From contig JAUIHT010000006.1 in NCBI GenBank assembly GCA_030432235.1, forward strand, positions 248,001 to 312,000: DNA of 64,000 nt, written 5' to 3'. A program made the translations under genes and the position numbers. Each line of letters starts with the position of its first letter. Position 1 is the stretch's first letter. The stretch is from Verrucomicrobiia bacterium. Lineage in GTDB: Bacteria > Verrucomicrobiota > Verrucomicrobiia > Opitutales > Cerasicoccaceae. This document shows positions 33,680-43,200 of this stretch, one piece after another. Under the pieces are notes generated by a model that had not been told where the DNA came from, ran no database searches, and was given only the letters and a program-made list of their open reading frames with translations.

Positions 33680-36439
33680 TTACTTTACCCCTTCAAAAAC
33701 ATATAAGTAAATGGCCGCAGGGGGGAGGCCACGCTGATCGCCACCAGTCTTTTCGTTGACCTGCCAGGCACCATATTGGTTAAGCAATTGCTGGTTCGGA
33801 TTGATGGACTCGGACTCGATCTTGATCTCCTCTTCGTCTATATTGCTGGCTCCAGGAGCAGCCTCCAGCTTATACAACGTCACCTCTTTCGCTGAAGTAA
33901 AAGGCAATTTCAAAGAGACCTTGGAGTATCCATCTCCAAAATCCATACCATTGGCTTCTCCCTCAATTTTGCGTGAGATCACAAACACTGACCAACGGTC
34001 ACCTTCTTCCATCGCATAGACACCGACCAGCGGCAGCTCCTTGCTACCCTTTTTCTCGGTTTCATAGCTTGCCGTCGGCATCTGCACGGACTCCACCTGC
34101 ATGAGGTCGCCTCGCGCATAAAGATTGCGTAAAGTCATAGCCAACCAGGGGGCGTGCGCCCGGAACCCATCACTCTGCATGGTGTGGCTGGACCAGTATT
34201 CTCCCTGTTGATAGCCAAGATAGTCCTGATAGGTCCATCCTTGCAGGTAACTGCCGAGCCAGGCATCCAGCGCGGCGACTGCCATGGCCTGCGACTTTCC
34301 GTAGCGTTCGCCGGATTCTACAACACCGGGCATATCCCGAAATTTCCGGTCAGCGGTATAGCCACTCGGGCCGCCTTCATAAGCGATGATTTCATAGTTC
34401 ACTCCTTCTTCAGCCAGCTTTTGTTGAGCTTCATACATTAGCTGTTGATTGTCCTTAATGTCCATTTGGTAGCCCATTATAGTGGAAAAGAGCCCTTCGT
34501 TATTAAATTCGGTCAACGGATCCTGACGCGTCTCCCACTTGGGACCCACGTAATTGGCATGGCCGATGGACTGTGCCTGTGGAGACCGCTGAATCGCCTC
34601 TTCTGCGTAACCCTTGACGGCCCCATTGGGCAGAACGCGACCGGAATAGTTTCCTCCCAGGTTAAAGTGGACTTTCTGGTCCAGCTGTTCGCTGTTCCAA
34701 TAAGGGCTGCTTTTCATTTGGTCTATCAGGTAATCACTGAATAGACCATACTCCGCTCCGCCTTGATGAATAGCGCCGTATATAGCAAAACCAATCCAGT
34801 CCTCGACCTTGGCATTATGCCAAGTCTCGTTACCCAGCTCTACGATTATCTCTCGAAACTCATCGGTCCATGGCGTACCGTTTTCACCCCGTTGCACATA
34901 GCGCATGTATGCCCAAGGCTTCGTCTCCGGAGTATCCTCGGCCGGGTCATAGGGAGCCCCCATATACTCGATAAAGTCTCTCCAGTCTTGCTCATCATGC
35001 ATCATGTGCTGAATCACGATGTGGGGCACCATCCGCGTCTCAGGAGAGTCCCCAGTCGCCAAATCAAACATTAACGCCTTCGGCAGGGTCATCTCCTGGT
35101 TTTGGCTGCGAATAGCGGTGCGCCAAGCCGGCCGTATCTGACTGCTCCCATAGAGGCTAAGTAAAGAATCCATGGTCAAATCGCGGTCGAGTACCCATAT
35201 GCGATGTGAGCCTTTGATGCCTGTCTCGGGTTGGGTATCCAGCAGCCCTTGCAGCATAACCGGATCCGCGGTATAAGTGACCTCAAGCTCTTCCTCTGAA
35301 TCATAGCGGAACAGGCGAGCATTATCCATCCAGAGTTTTCCGGGGCCGGTAAAAGAAAATGCCGGGCCGTAGTGCATCGCATCTATAGGGCGCTCTGGAG
35401 CAATGAAATCATAGGCATATTTGGCCCATTCATTTTTTACCGAAAAAGTGGAATGGATATCCTGGTGGCCCGGTGTTTTTTGAGGTGAAATGAAAAACGT
35501 CACCTGTCCCCCATCTCCCAGGTCCTCCTGTTTCATCCAGGCCTCAATACGGTATTTTTTACCGGGCTCCAGCTGAGTATAATAGAGGCTTTCTTTGCCC
35601 TTATCCGTTCCGATAAAGCACCTTTGCTCGATAGTGACGGGTCCGGCAGGCACGTCGATAAGCATACACGAGTTACCTGGATCAATCATGCCCGAGGGAG
35701 CATCACCCTCATAATCATAAAAGGAAAAACGAACATCATCATTATTGGTTTTCCAGTACCATATGGGACGGTCCTTGGGCCCCTGAATCGCACGCACACG
35801 TTCATGAACCCAATTCATATCGAATTCGCTCAAATCCTTTTCCAATGCAATGTAATCAAACTCCTTCAATTCCGGGGAATCAGAGGAAAGATATACGCGA
35901 AGAGGCTTTTTACCTGCGGGCGGCTCATCAACGACCCAACCCCCGTTGGGGAAGCCTTCTTCGCCCGCCGGGATGACGGTAGTTTCTCCGACCAAGATGA
36001 CATGATCCGCATCATCAATATTAGCAAATCGAGGACGGCCTTCCATGACATCAAGCGGATTCCCGTTCTTATCTACGATGCGATAAATACGCACCTTGGC
36101 TCCACTCAAAAAGCCATCATTCCAAAGCTTATACCATGAGGTATCCGCCAGGCCATCCAACTCAAAGGAGCGCCCTTCGACATTCACTGCATGATGCATG
36201 TTCTGCCAGATCGGATGCTCATTTCCGGCATTTTGAATAAAATTGCCAGCCGCAGACTGAACGCCACGCCCACCGAAATGATTCGCCCCTAGTGGCGGGA
36301 CCTTGGCGGATGGCCGCACCACCTCCGACGTCACCACAACCTTGGCTTCGGCATTGGGGTCGGATTGGGCATTAAGCCCCGAAACAAGGGACAGAGCCAA
36401 GGTAATGGCTAAAGCGTGGAAACGAGTTGTATTCTTCAT
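33680..36439 (-). CDS. Secreted clan GH-A-like glycoside hydrolase with carbohydrate-binding module
   Basis: 919 aa. Signal peptide 1-24 (MKNTTRFHALAITLALSLVSGLNA). Region 235-380 reads like a CBM4/9-type jelly roll (GNSCMLIDVPAGPVTIEQRCF...KYRIEAWMKQEDLG...GKLWMDNARL). The catalytic part has the clan-A acid/base motif VELGNETW (Glu538) and a probable nucleophile in IIAYEGGPSG (Glu688), spaced about 150 residues as in GH39/GH51-like barrels; a C-terminal beta domain follows. The CAZy family cannot be fixed by eye; an arabinofuranosidase-like or related exo-enzyme is possible. It diverges from the esterase at 36783, with palindromes serving both directions. Confidence 0.7.
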   Translation of the reverse strand: MKNTTRFHALAITLALSLVSGLNAQSDPNAEAKVVVTSEVVRPSAKVPPLGANHFGGRGVQSAAGNFIQNAGNEHPIWQNMHHAVNVEGRSFELDGLADTSWYKLWNDGFLSGAKVRIYRIVDKNGNPLDVMEGRPRFANIDDADHVILVGETTVIPAGEEGFPNGGWVVDEPPAGKKPLRVYLSSDSPELKEFDYIALEKDLSEFDMNWVHERVRAIQGPKDRPIWYWKTNNDDVRFSFYDYEGDAPSGMIDPGNSCMLIDVPAGPVTIEQRCFIGTDKGKESLYYTQLEPGKKYRIEAWMKQEDLGDGGQVTFFISPQKTPGHQDIHSTFSVKNEWAKYAYDFIAPERPIDAMHYGPAFSFTGPGKLWMDNARLFRYDSEEELEVTYTADPVMLQGLLDTQPETGIKGSHRIWVLDRDLTMDSLLSLYGSSQIRPAWRTAIRSQNQEMTLPKALMFDLATGDSPETRMVPHIVIQHMMHDEQDWRDFIEYMGAPYDPAEDTPETKPWAYMRYVQRGENGTPWTDEFREIIVELGNETWHNAKVEDWIGFAIYGAIHQGGAEYGLFSDYLIDQMKSSPYWNSEQLDQKVHFNLGGNYSGRVLPNGAVKGYAEEAIQRSPQAQSIGHANYVGPKWETRQDPLTEFNNEGLFSTIMGYQMDIKDNQQLMYEAQQKLAEEGVNYEIIAYEGGPSGYTADRKFRDMPGVVESGERYGKSQAMAVAALDAWLGSYLQGWTYQDYLGYQQGEYWSSHTMQSDGFRAHAPWLAMTLRNLYARGDLMQVESVQMPTASYETEKKGSKELPLVGVYAMEEGDRWSVFVISRKIEGEANGMDFGDGYSKVSLKLPFTSAKEVTLYKLEAAPGASNIDEEEIKIESESINPNQQLLNQYGAWQVNEKTGGDQRGLPPAAIYLYVFEGVK

Positions 36440-36517
36440 TAATAACTAGTGGGGGTGAGTAAATGACAGGGGAATATCCCGCAATAGGGGCTGAATATTC
36501 ATCAGACCGGGGCGAAG

Positions 36518-36546
36518 ACGCAATTCAAGCTTTCCGGGACCGTCCC
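36518..36546 (-). promoter_or_regulatory. GGGAC-palindrome operator, site 3 (toward the GH-A gene)
   Basis: GGGACGGTCCC on the minus strand (36536-36546, a perfect 11-bp palindrome with one central base fewer) is followed after 7 nt (GGAAAGC) by TTGAAT (36523-36528); at 12 nt there is only TTGCGT (36518-36523). It lies 97 bp before the start at 36439. The 343-bp divergent gap 36440-36782 holds this site and site 4 and nothing else clear. Confidence 0.55.
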
Positions 36547-36636
36547 TATGGGGCAACCACCATACATCCGACATTCGTTATCATATATAAATGCTGGTTT
36601 ATCTATAGGCATAGTTAGGTGTTTCAGCCTCATAAG

Positions 36637-36666
36637 GGGACAGGTCCCAATATGCCTTCTTTGACC
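36637..36666 (+). promoter_or_regulatory. GGGAC-palindrome operator with -35 box, site 4
   Basis: GGGACAGGTCCC (36637-36648) is followed after exactly 12 nt by TTGACC (36661-36666); TTCATT 17 nt further on is a weak -10. The ATG of the esterase is 134 bp after the palindrome. Confidence 0.75.
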
Positions 36667-36782
36667 TTTTCAAAGGCGATCAATTCATTCCAACAACCAT
36701 ACCGAAGGAATGCGGACATGAAACAAAAAGCATAATCTTCAGTATCCAATACACTAACCAGGCCCCTCCTCAAAACTTTCCG

Positions 36783-37574
36783 ATGCCACAATTTGCCCCA
36801 TTTAAGGCCACACTTCCAAGTGGGAGCACTAAAGCCAATCCGATCATCACTCCTTATTTACCCGACACACCCGGATACGATGGTCTTGCCCTGATAGTAT
36901 TCCCCGGTGGAGGTTACAACATTCACGCAGAACATGAGGGAAAAGGTTATGCCGATTTTTTTGCCGGCGAAGGAATTGCCAGCTTTGTTGTCGAATACCG
37001 CCTAGGGCGTCAAGGAGCAAGACACCCTGAAATGATTGAGGATGCTTTTGCTGCCATTACTACCATACGCAATCGCGCTAAGGAATTTGCAATTAACCCG
37101 CAAAAGATAGGTGTTATCGGCTCCTCAGCCGGCGGCCACCTGGCGGCCCATGCTTGTGTTGCCTGGCGAGAGTATGAGGAACCGGTGGCCCTACGTCCTG
37201 ATTTTGGAATCCTGTGCTATCCGGCTATTCAATTGAAAGGCCCCTATGCAAGCAAGGGTTGTGCAAGAAATCTTTTAGGCGAAAATCCCAGTGAGGAAGC
37301 TTTAGCGAGCGTTTCCATCATGGAGCGAATAGACGCGGAAACCCCTCCATGCTTCCTCTGGCACACCCAAGCTGACCATGCCGTATCCGTACAACACAGC
37401 TTGGGGCTTGCCTCGCAACTGCAGAAAAATCAGGTGCCTTTCGAGCTGCACGTATACACCAGAGGCGGGCACGGACTGGGAAGAAACACCGCCCTGGCCT
37501 GGGATGATGACTGCCTGAGATGGCTGCGCGAATTTACCGACGGGCGCATGCATCGATCAGCCACCTCAGGATAA
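36783..37574 (+). CDS. Alpha/beta hydrolase, acetyl-xylan-esterase/BD-FAE-like
   Basis: 263 aa, no signal peptide. HSL-type oxyanion motif VFPGGGYNIHA (about 38-48), nucleophile elbow VIGSSAGGHLAAH, catalytic Asp in LWHTQADHAVSV and His in TRGGHGLG complete the triad. Such cytoplasmic esterases deacetylate xylo-oligosaccharides or other acylated sugars. It is divergent from the secreted GH-A enzyme and preceded by palindrome site 4, so it probably works on products of that enzyme. Monocistronic as far as visible: 239 bp separate it from the next gene. Confidence 0.87.
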   Translation: MPQFAPFKATLPSGSTKANPIITPYLPDTPGYDGLALIVFPGGGYNIHAEHEGKGYADFFAGEGIASFVVEYRLGRQGARHPEMIEDAFAAITTIRNRAKEFAINPQKIGVIGSSAGGHLAAHACVAWREYEEPVALRPDFGILCYPAIQLKGPYASKGCARNLLGENPSEEALASVSIMERIDAETPPCFLWHTQADHAVSVQHSLGLASQLQKNQVPFELHVYTRGGHGLGRNTALAWDDDCLRWLREFTDGRMHRSATSG

Positions 37575-37712
37575 TCAATAATTTCAAGCCCAGACCCAAT
37601 CAACAGCCCACCCAATGTGCCCACTTGTTTTTTCGCAACCCTAGGCAATATCCATCTGAAGCACGAAGAAACTAGTTCCGCAAAAACATCCAAGATAACA
37701 AACGGAGGCCAC

Positions 37713-37765
37713 GGGACAGGTCCCGCCGAGGGCCTTTTGACAACCCAGGTCCGTTTCGAGTTAAT
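37713..37765 (+). promoter_or_regulatory. GGGAC-palindrome operator and sigma-70 promoter, site 5
   Basis: CGGGACAGGTCCCG (37712-37725) has the core at 37713-37724; exactly 12 nt later comes a perfect TTGACA (37737-37742), then 17 nt, then GTTAAT (37760-37765), the best complete promoter of the set. The PEP-CTERM start is 48 bp after the -10. The geometry places the palindrome centre near -53, an activator-like position. Confidence 0.8.
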
Positions 37766-37813
37766 CCCCAGCTAAATCAAATCAGAACTAAAAAACACCC
37801 CAACATAGTACTC

Positions 37814-38932
37814 ATGAAATATATACCACTTATCTCAGCCAGCCTCATGGCCCTCTGTACTGCTTCACAGGCTCAAGTCTTGTCGAATGGCACTGGGGGC
37901 GGAGACTTCTCCTCTGGAAGCACTTGGGTAGGAGGCTCAGTGCCGATCTACAATTTTGAAGTAGTTGCAGGCGATACAGTCACCGCAAATTCTGGAACGA
38001 CTTATTCTTATGAAAATGGCTTTATCAATGTAATTGGTACATTAACCTTGAATAGCGGCTCATCCATTACTGCCAATCGGTTGAATAATGGCGTCACCTC
38101 AACTACAGGCGTTGTGAATGTTAATGGAGGCAACCTTCGGCTTAGTCGAATCTTCAACGGAACCGGGGGGCTCACTACAGTCAACCAAACAGCCGGATTG
38201 GTGGAGCTTCTAGATTTATCTGCAGGTAGAGAGCAATTTAATCTTTCTGGCGGAACCACCACTCAAGGCTCGACCGGTAGCATCAGTACTATTTATCACC
38301 TGACTGCAGGGGCCAATCTGATTTACGAAAATGGCTTTAAGCTATTCGGCAGCAGCAGCAATGGCACCACGTGGAATGGCGGAAGCGTCACAGTAAACAA
38401 TAGTATAAACATAGGAAATGTCACTGCGACGACAGATTTCTTTAGCCTACTGAGCAGCAACTCCGCAAATGTCCTCAACATCTCGTCAAAAACGAGCAAG
38501 CAAACCTTCTCGACCTCCCTTGCCAATGTTTTGTCAATAGACCAAGCGACGATACAGTTTGATATCTATTCAGCTGCCCTCAATGATAGCGATCAATTGG
38601 GCTCCGCTGGCTCCTTTAATATTAGCTCCGATGTCCAATTCGCCATAAACGGCGTAAATCTCTCCGGAACTGCGGAGGACTATATCGGCGCAACCTATCA
38701 ACTGCTGGATTTTGGCAATGAAAACTACTCCGCCGTAGCTGCGACACTGGATGGTGGCACTTGGACCATTGGCGGGGCGGACTATACCGTTGATTTCACC
38801 AATAATCTCGCGACCGACGGCACTATCGCCATCTCCTCACTTACGCCGGTTCCCGAGCCTGCCACTATCGGCTTACTAACGGGTATGACCGCACTCGCTG
38901 TTGCGGGTTTGCGTCGACGTTACCGGTCGTAG
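37814..38932 (+). CDS. PEP-CTERM protein with beta-helix-like body
   Basis: 372 aa. Signal peptide 1-20 (MKYIPLISASLMALCTASQA). The body opens GTGGGDFSSGSTWVGGSVP and continues in short repeated strands with Asn/Gly turns (GDTVTANSGTTYSYENG, TLTLNSGSSITANRLNNG, GVVNVNGGNLRLSRIFNG), as in right-handed parallel beta-helices. The C-terminus is a canonical sorting signal: PVPEPATIG, hydrophobic helix, then GLRRRYRS. It stands between palindrome site 5 and the LacI gene, and is probably a regulated surface or exopolysaccharide-associated protein. The role is unknown. Confidence 0.88.
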   Translation: MKYIPLISASLMALCTASQAQVLSNGTGGGDFSSGSTWVGGSVPIYNFEVVAGDTVTANSGTTYSYENGFINVIGTLTLNSGSSITANRLNNGVTSTTGVVNVNGGNLRLSRIFNGTGGLTTVNQTAGLVELLDLSAGREQFNLSGGTTTQGSTGSISTIYHLTAGANLIYENGFKLFGSSSNGTTWNGGSVTVNNSINIGNVTATTDFFSLLSSNSANVLNISSKTSKQTFSTSLANVLSIDQATIQFDIYSAALNDSDQLGSAGSFNISSDVQFAINGVNLSGTAEDYIGATYQLLDFGNENYSAVAATLDGGTWTIGGADYTVDFTNNLATDGTIAISSLTPVPEPATIGLLTGMTALAVAGLRRRYRS

Positions 38933-38956
38933 ATCCAGTTTCCACGATCACTCTCT

Positions 38957-38991
38957 CAAGCCTTTCGGGACCTGTCCCGAAAGGCTTGACT
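38957..38991 (+). promoter_or_regulatory. Extended GGGAC palindrome (site 6): operator and/or terminator
   Basis: Perfect 15-bp inverted arms CAAGCCTTTCGGGAC (38957-38971) and GTCCCGAAAGGCTTG (38974-38988) separated by CT, with the core GGGACCTGTCCC at 38967-38978. TTGACT starts 7 nt after the core (38986-38991), 31 bp before the LacI start; GTTAAT lies at 39007-39012. It could terminate the PEP-CTERM transcript (a weak T-rich tail TCTTTAT follows) and serve as the autoregulatory operator of the LacI gene. Confidence 0.65.
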
Positions 38992-39021
38992 CTTTATAGG
39001 GCCAGTGTTAATTGAATTCTT

Positions 39022-40053
39022 ATGTCTTCAACCCCTACAATACGGGATTTGGCCAAAACGCTGGGCCTGGGAAAATCAACCGTACAACGCGCCTTAGCGG
39101 GGCGACCGGGAATATCAAAAGCGACCAGCGAGCGGGTCAATCACGCCGCAACCAAACTCGGCTATCGCCCGGATCCCTTATTTTCATCGCTTGCCATGCA
39201 GCGATCACGCTCGCGCAAACAACCGTTGCCGGTGGCATATCTGATGAGCAAAGAAGTCCGTGGCGGACTAAACCCCATCAAGGAAATTAAGGATGCCGCA
39301 TCATTGCTTGGCTACAAGGTGGACTTCATTGATCCAGATGAGTTCGGCGCCGGTAAACGACTCATGCATGTGCTTTACCATCGTGGCTATGTCGGTGTTA
39401 TCGTTGGAGCGGTCGACCCCTCATGCCACGACTCTATACTGCATAACCCCCAGTTTCCCATCGTATGTTGCGGGCGTATGGACCCACTACCGTTGCATAC
39501 CGTGCAGCCCGATATCACCAACCACGTCCGGGTGGTCTGGAGGCATATTCGCGAGGCCGGCTGGAACCGCATCGGCCCTGCCATCGCTCAACACGATCCC
39601 CCCATTGAGGACGATTTTGACCGGTTGGGGGCCGTTTTGGCCTGCCAACAGAATCTACGCGTAAAGGACCGCGTCCCCCCGCTACTCAGTACCCACCGTG
39701 ACTATGCCTCACTCAATGCCTGGTTCAAAAAATATGAGCCCGAGGCAGTCCTTGGTTTTTCGCCTGGCCAATACTACGCCCTCGCCCAAGCGGGGATAGA
39801 CATGTCCCGCATTGGCTTTGCCTCATTACACGCCTTTCATAATAATCTCGATCCTGATGTGGCCGGCACGGAAGAATTAAACGATTCCGTTGCGCGCGAA
39901 GCGATCCACTTACTCGACCATTTTATCCGCAGACGGGAAATCGGCATTCCCAAGGAACCGTTGCACCTGCTGATCCCCGGACGGTGGAAACCAGGCGCTA
40001 CCCTTCCCGAGAAATCTTCGCTCGGGACAGGCAGCAAAGCACCCCTTGCATAA
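39022..40053 (+). CDS. LacI family transcriptional regulator (candidate master of the palindrome regulon)
   Basis: 343 aa. LacI HTH at 6-27 (TIRDLAKTLGLGKSTVQRALAG) with hinge helix ATSERVNHAATKLGYRPDP, then a periplasmic-binding-like sensor (PVAYLMSKEV, YVGVIVGAVDP, IGFASLHAFHNNLDPDVAGTEELNDSVAREAIHLL). The recognition helix is KSTVQRAL instead of the usual TVSRVL, so unusual operator choice is plausible. It is flanked by palindromes at 38967 and 40076 and sits centrally among all copies, which makes it the best candidate for the factor binding them. Ligand unknown; probably a sugar from the enzymes encoded nearby. Confidence 0.9.
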   Translation: MSSTPTIRDLAKTLGLGKSTVQRALAGRPGISKATSERVNHAATKLGYRPDPLFSSLAMQRSRSRKQPLPVAYLMSKEVRGGLNPIKEIKDAASLLGYKVDFIDPDEFGAGKRLMHVLYHRGYVGVIVGAVDPSCHDSILHNPQFPIVCCGRMDPLPLHTVQPDITNHVRVVWRHIREAGWNRIGPAIAQHDPPIEDDFDRLGAVLACQQNLRVKDRVPPLLSTHRDYASLNAWFKKYEPEAVLGFSPGQYYALAQAGIDMSRIGFASLHAFHNNLDPDVAGTEELNDSVAREAIHLLDHFIRRREIGIPKEPLHLLIPGRWKPGATLPEKSSLGTGSKAPLA

Positions 40054-40075
40054 GTCTTTCAGTTGGCTATAGAGG

Positions 40076-40105
40076 GGGACCGGTCCCCTTCTGGATGGGT
40101 TGATG
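40076..40105 (+). promoter_or_regulatory. GGGAC-palindrome operator with -35 box, site 7
   Basis: GGGGACCGGTCCCC (40075-40088), a perfect 14-bp palindrome with core 40076-40087, is followed after exactly 12 nt by TTGATG (40100-40105). No good -10 is seen. It lies about 138 bp before the giant pseudopilin gene, in the 170-bp gap behind the LacI gene. Confidence 0.72.
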
Positions 40106-40225
40106 ACTGCCAGGATAAAAGCGACTGTATCTTTACGGTTGTTACCCATGCAACGCTTTATCCCTTTCCCTAACTGTCGATTACTAAGCGGCGGCCTCTG
40201 AAACCCTCAAAACCCCTAATCGTTG

Positions 40226-43200
40226 ATGTGCCAGATAGCCTCAATTCACGATTGCTATAGGAGCCAGTCAAAACTTAAAGCCAATTCAAAGCGAGGCTTT
40301 GCTTTGATCGTCACCCTTGGCTTGCTCGCTTTTGTCGTCCTGCTGATTATGTCACTGGCGACCTTAACTCAAATTGAAATACAAACAGCCACCAAATCGG
40401 CTCAATTAGCAACCGCTCGCAATAATGCATTGCTAGGGCTCCAAATCGCGGTTGGCGAACTGCAAAAGTATGCAGGTCCCGACCAACGTGCAACGGTCCC
40501 TGCGACGACTGTATATCCCGAAAAGGATGTCACTACGGCAACCGGAGAGCTTTTTGACATGTATCGGGACAATGCCAAAACAGCCTTACGCAACACCTAC
40601 CTGACCCCTGCCGAAAGGGATCTCTGGGAAACGGACATACGCGATTGGTGGAATACCAGCAATCGCAACCCATATTGGACCGCCGTTTACGACAGCAGCT
40701 TACGGCGCGATCCACAAGTCGGCCCCCACCAATACGGAGAGCCAAAACGCAATCAGTTACCAGTTTGGTTGGTAAGCGGCAATGAAAGCCTCAATTTCGA
40801 TCCCAAGACGGATACGAGCTATCCTGACGGCTATTTCACGCCGGATATCGATGTGGCCACACTGGCTACCAGTGCGGATGATGTCATCAATATTGTCGAT
40901 GGTGCCGCACCGAAGGCAGAAGAATCGGTAGATGGGCTCCAAGGACAAGTCCAAGTCCTGCGCCAGCCCATACAATCAGCCTCACCGCATGGCGGAGGTC
41001 ACTATGCCTACTGGGTTGCCGATGAGAGCACAAAGGCAAACATCAGCGTAAACGACCCGTATTACAACAACTCGAATCCGACCTCCAATGAATACCGCAA
41101 TCGCCTCCAGGCACCCTTGCGCAGCGGATGGGAAGGCATTGAGGGGCTTGATGACGCAAGCGACGCCATAGCCATTAATAGTCCGTTATTCGAACAGGCA
41201 ATTTCCAAAGGACAGCTTTCCCTTATCGACCCTACATTGGAAGAGCCGATTAAAAGTAACTTTCATCATCTGACCACTCACTCGAAAGGCCTTTTTACGG
41301 ATACCGCCTTGGGTGGGTTAAAAAAAGATCTGACAACTTTTCTTGAAGGCGCCGGCAACAGCTTTTCCCTCAATGACACCATTGCCGATCGCAATCTCTA
41401 CGCCACCAACGACCCACGATTTGGCGCAAATAATTCTGGTTTCCCGGTCATAAGCTCCGGCACAAACCTGGCGACTTGGAAACAGGTAAAAGACTGGTAC
41501 GACACCACCGGTTCTTCTGGCTCAATGTCCGTCGCACCTGGACACGCCCCCATACTCGCAAACTATCGCGTTTTCTATGCCTATACCCATGAAAACGGCA
41601 TCATTCAGGTGCATTTTCTTCCCTGCGTCAGCCTATGGAACCCTTACGACGTGGCTCTCGACAATACCACCTATGAACTCAAGTGGAGGCACAACTTTGC
41701 CGTACAACAATTCGGTGTTGTTACCGAAGGGATGGCGGACCCGACCCCAGCCAACTACAGTGATGGTACGATTGTTCCAAATTCAGGCGATGGACCCCAA
41801 TACCTGCTGCATCAGCTCACCGGCTTGGATTGGTACAATCAGAATTCTTCAGGGTTCAAAGAATTTTACACGAACTGGCAGTCAAATGAACTCTGGACTC
41901 CGGAAAAAGATGCCAAGCACCCCGCCCACCCTAGTTATACGTTTGCTCCTTTCGACCGAGGAAAATCATTGCCTGACCCATCCTCTCCAGAAGCCACTTG
42001 GGTGACCTACAAGTTCACCACCGCTTTTGAGCCTGGACAGGTCAAAGTCTTCACCATCGGCAAAACCCAGAAAGTAAGTGCTTCGGCCCTCCACGAAGGT
42101 ACTGATGTCGTGCAGCTCGCCAACGGCTTTGACCCCGATTTCCCAGCCTCATACTATTTTGACATTGCGCAAATAGTCGACCCATCGGGGACTGGAGCGG
42201 CCACCCCAGATGCCACGCACACGATGCGAATTTTCGCATTACTGCATAGTGTCTCTACTCCCAATACCATGTCGATGGAACTCTTCGCCAATGGCAATAG
42301 TCTTTGGCGAAATGAATTCAACGGCCAACCCGGAAATCCAGTCAATGGCTCTGTCATGAAGAACACAGATATGGAGGCGGTGAGTGATGACCCTTCTACC
42401 TGGAGGATTATTAGTGATCGTCTCAATTGGGAAGGTCTGCCCAAGGGGGAAACCACCGGCAACCGTTCCTCACCTCTCAACTTTCTCTTTCACGGCATAC
42501 TTCAGCCTTTTGCGCTGAAACAACAATATATTTACCGAAGTAATCTGGGTTTCCGAATGGACAATACTTCAAACTATGTGCGCGCCTTTGCTCTCTACAA
42601 TATTTCCGCGCCCAGTATGGATTTAAATAAGAATCTTGAGGGTTCACGTGCTGACTATGCCGGGAGCAACACTGACAAATATATGGTCAACCAACTCATG
42701 AAAGCGGAGAGCTTATTGACAGGTACCGCTTCAGTCTACCCGCGATGGGACAACAATCAGGCCGAAGCTGCTGGCTCCGATACCGAAGGTTTCGCACTTA
42801 TTTCATGGACCAAGATGGATGATCTCAATAATGCAGGGCTTACCCGTATCCCCTTTCGCAAGGCCCACCGCACCGATGCTGATTTACTCTCCCTTGGCCA
42901 GCTTCAACAGGCAAATCTGTCACTGCTGGCTTGGGAACCGACCTACCCGGTAGGCAACAGTGAAGCATCACCCTATGTAGATCGTGCCAGCATAGCGGGT
43001 ATTGAATCCTATCCCGTAGGGTCAGCAAAATCGGATAGCTTCGGCGCCTTGCCCTCCTATTACCGCGAAGCTGGAGAGATGCCCAACGACTCCCAGAATC
43101 GTCAAATGGATGTTTCCTATCTTCTGAATGAGAACCTATGGGACCGATACTTCCTTTCCAGCATTCCACAATCAGGACCCCTCGTGCTCGATAATACACA

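Noticed and set aside
36469-36480. GGGAATATCCC, a second G/C palindrome in the GH-A/esterase gap
   Set aside because: Core differs from the GGGAC family and no -35-like box lies at 7 or 12 nt in either direction.
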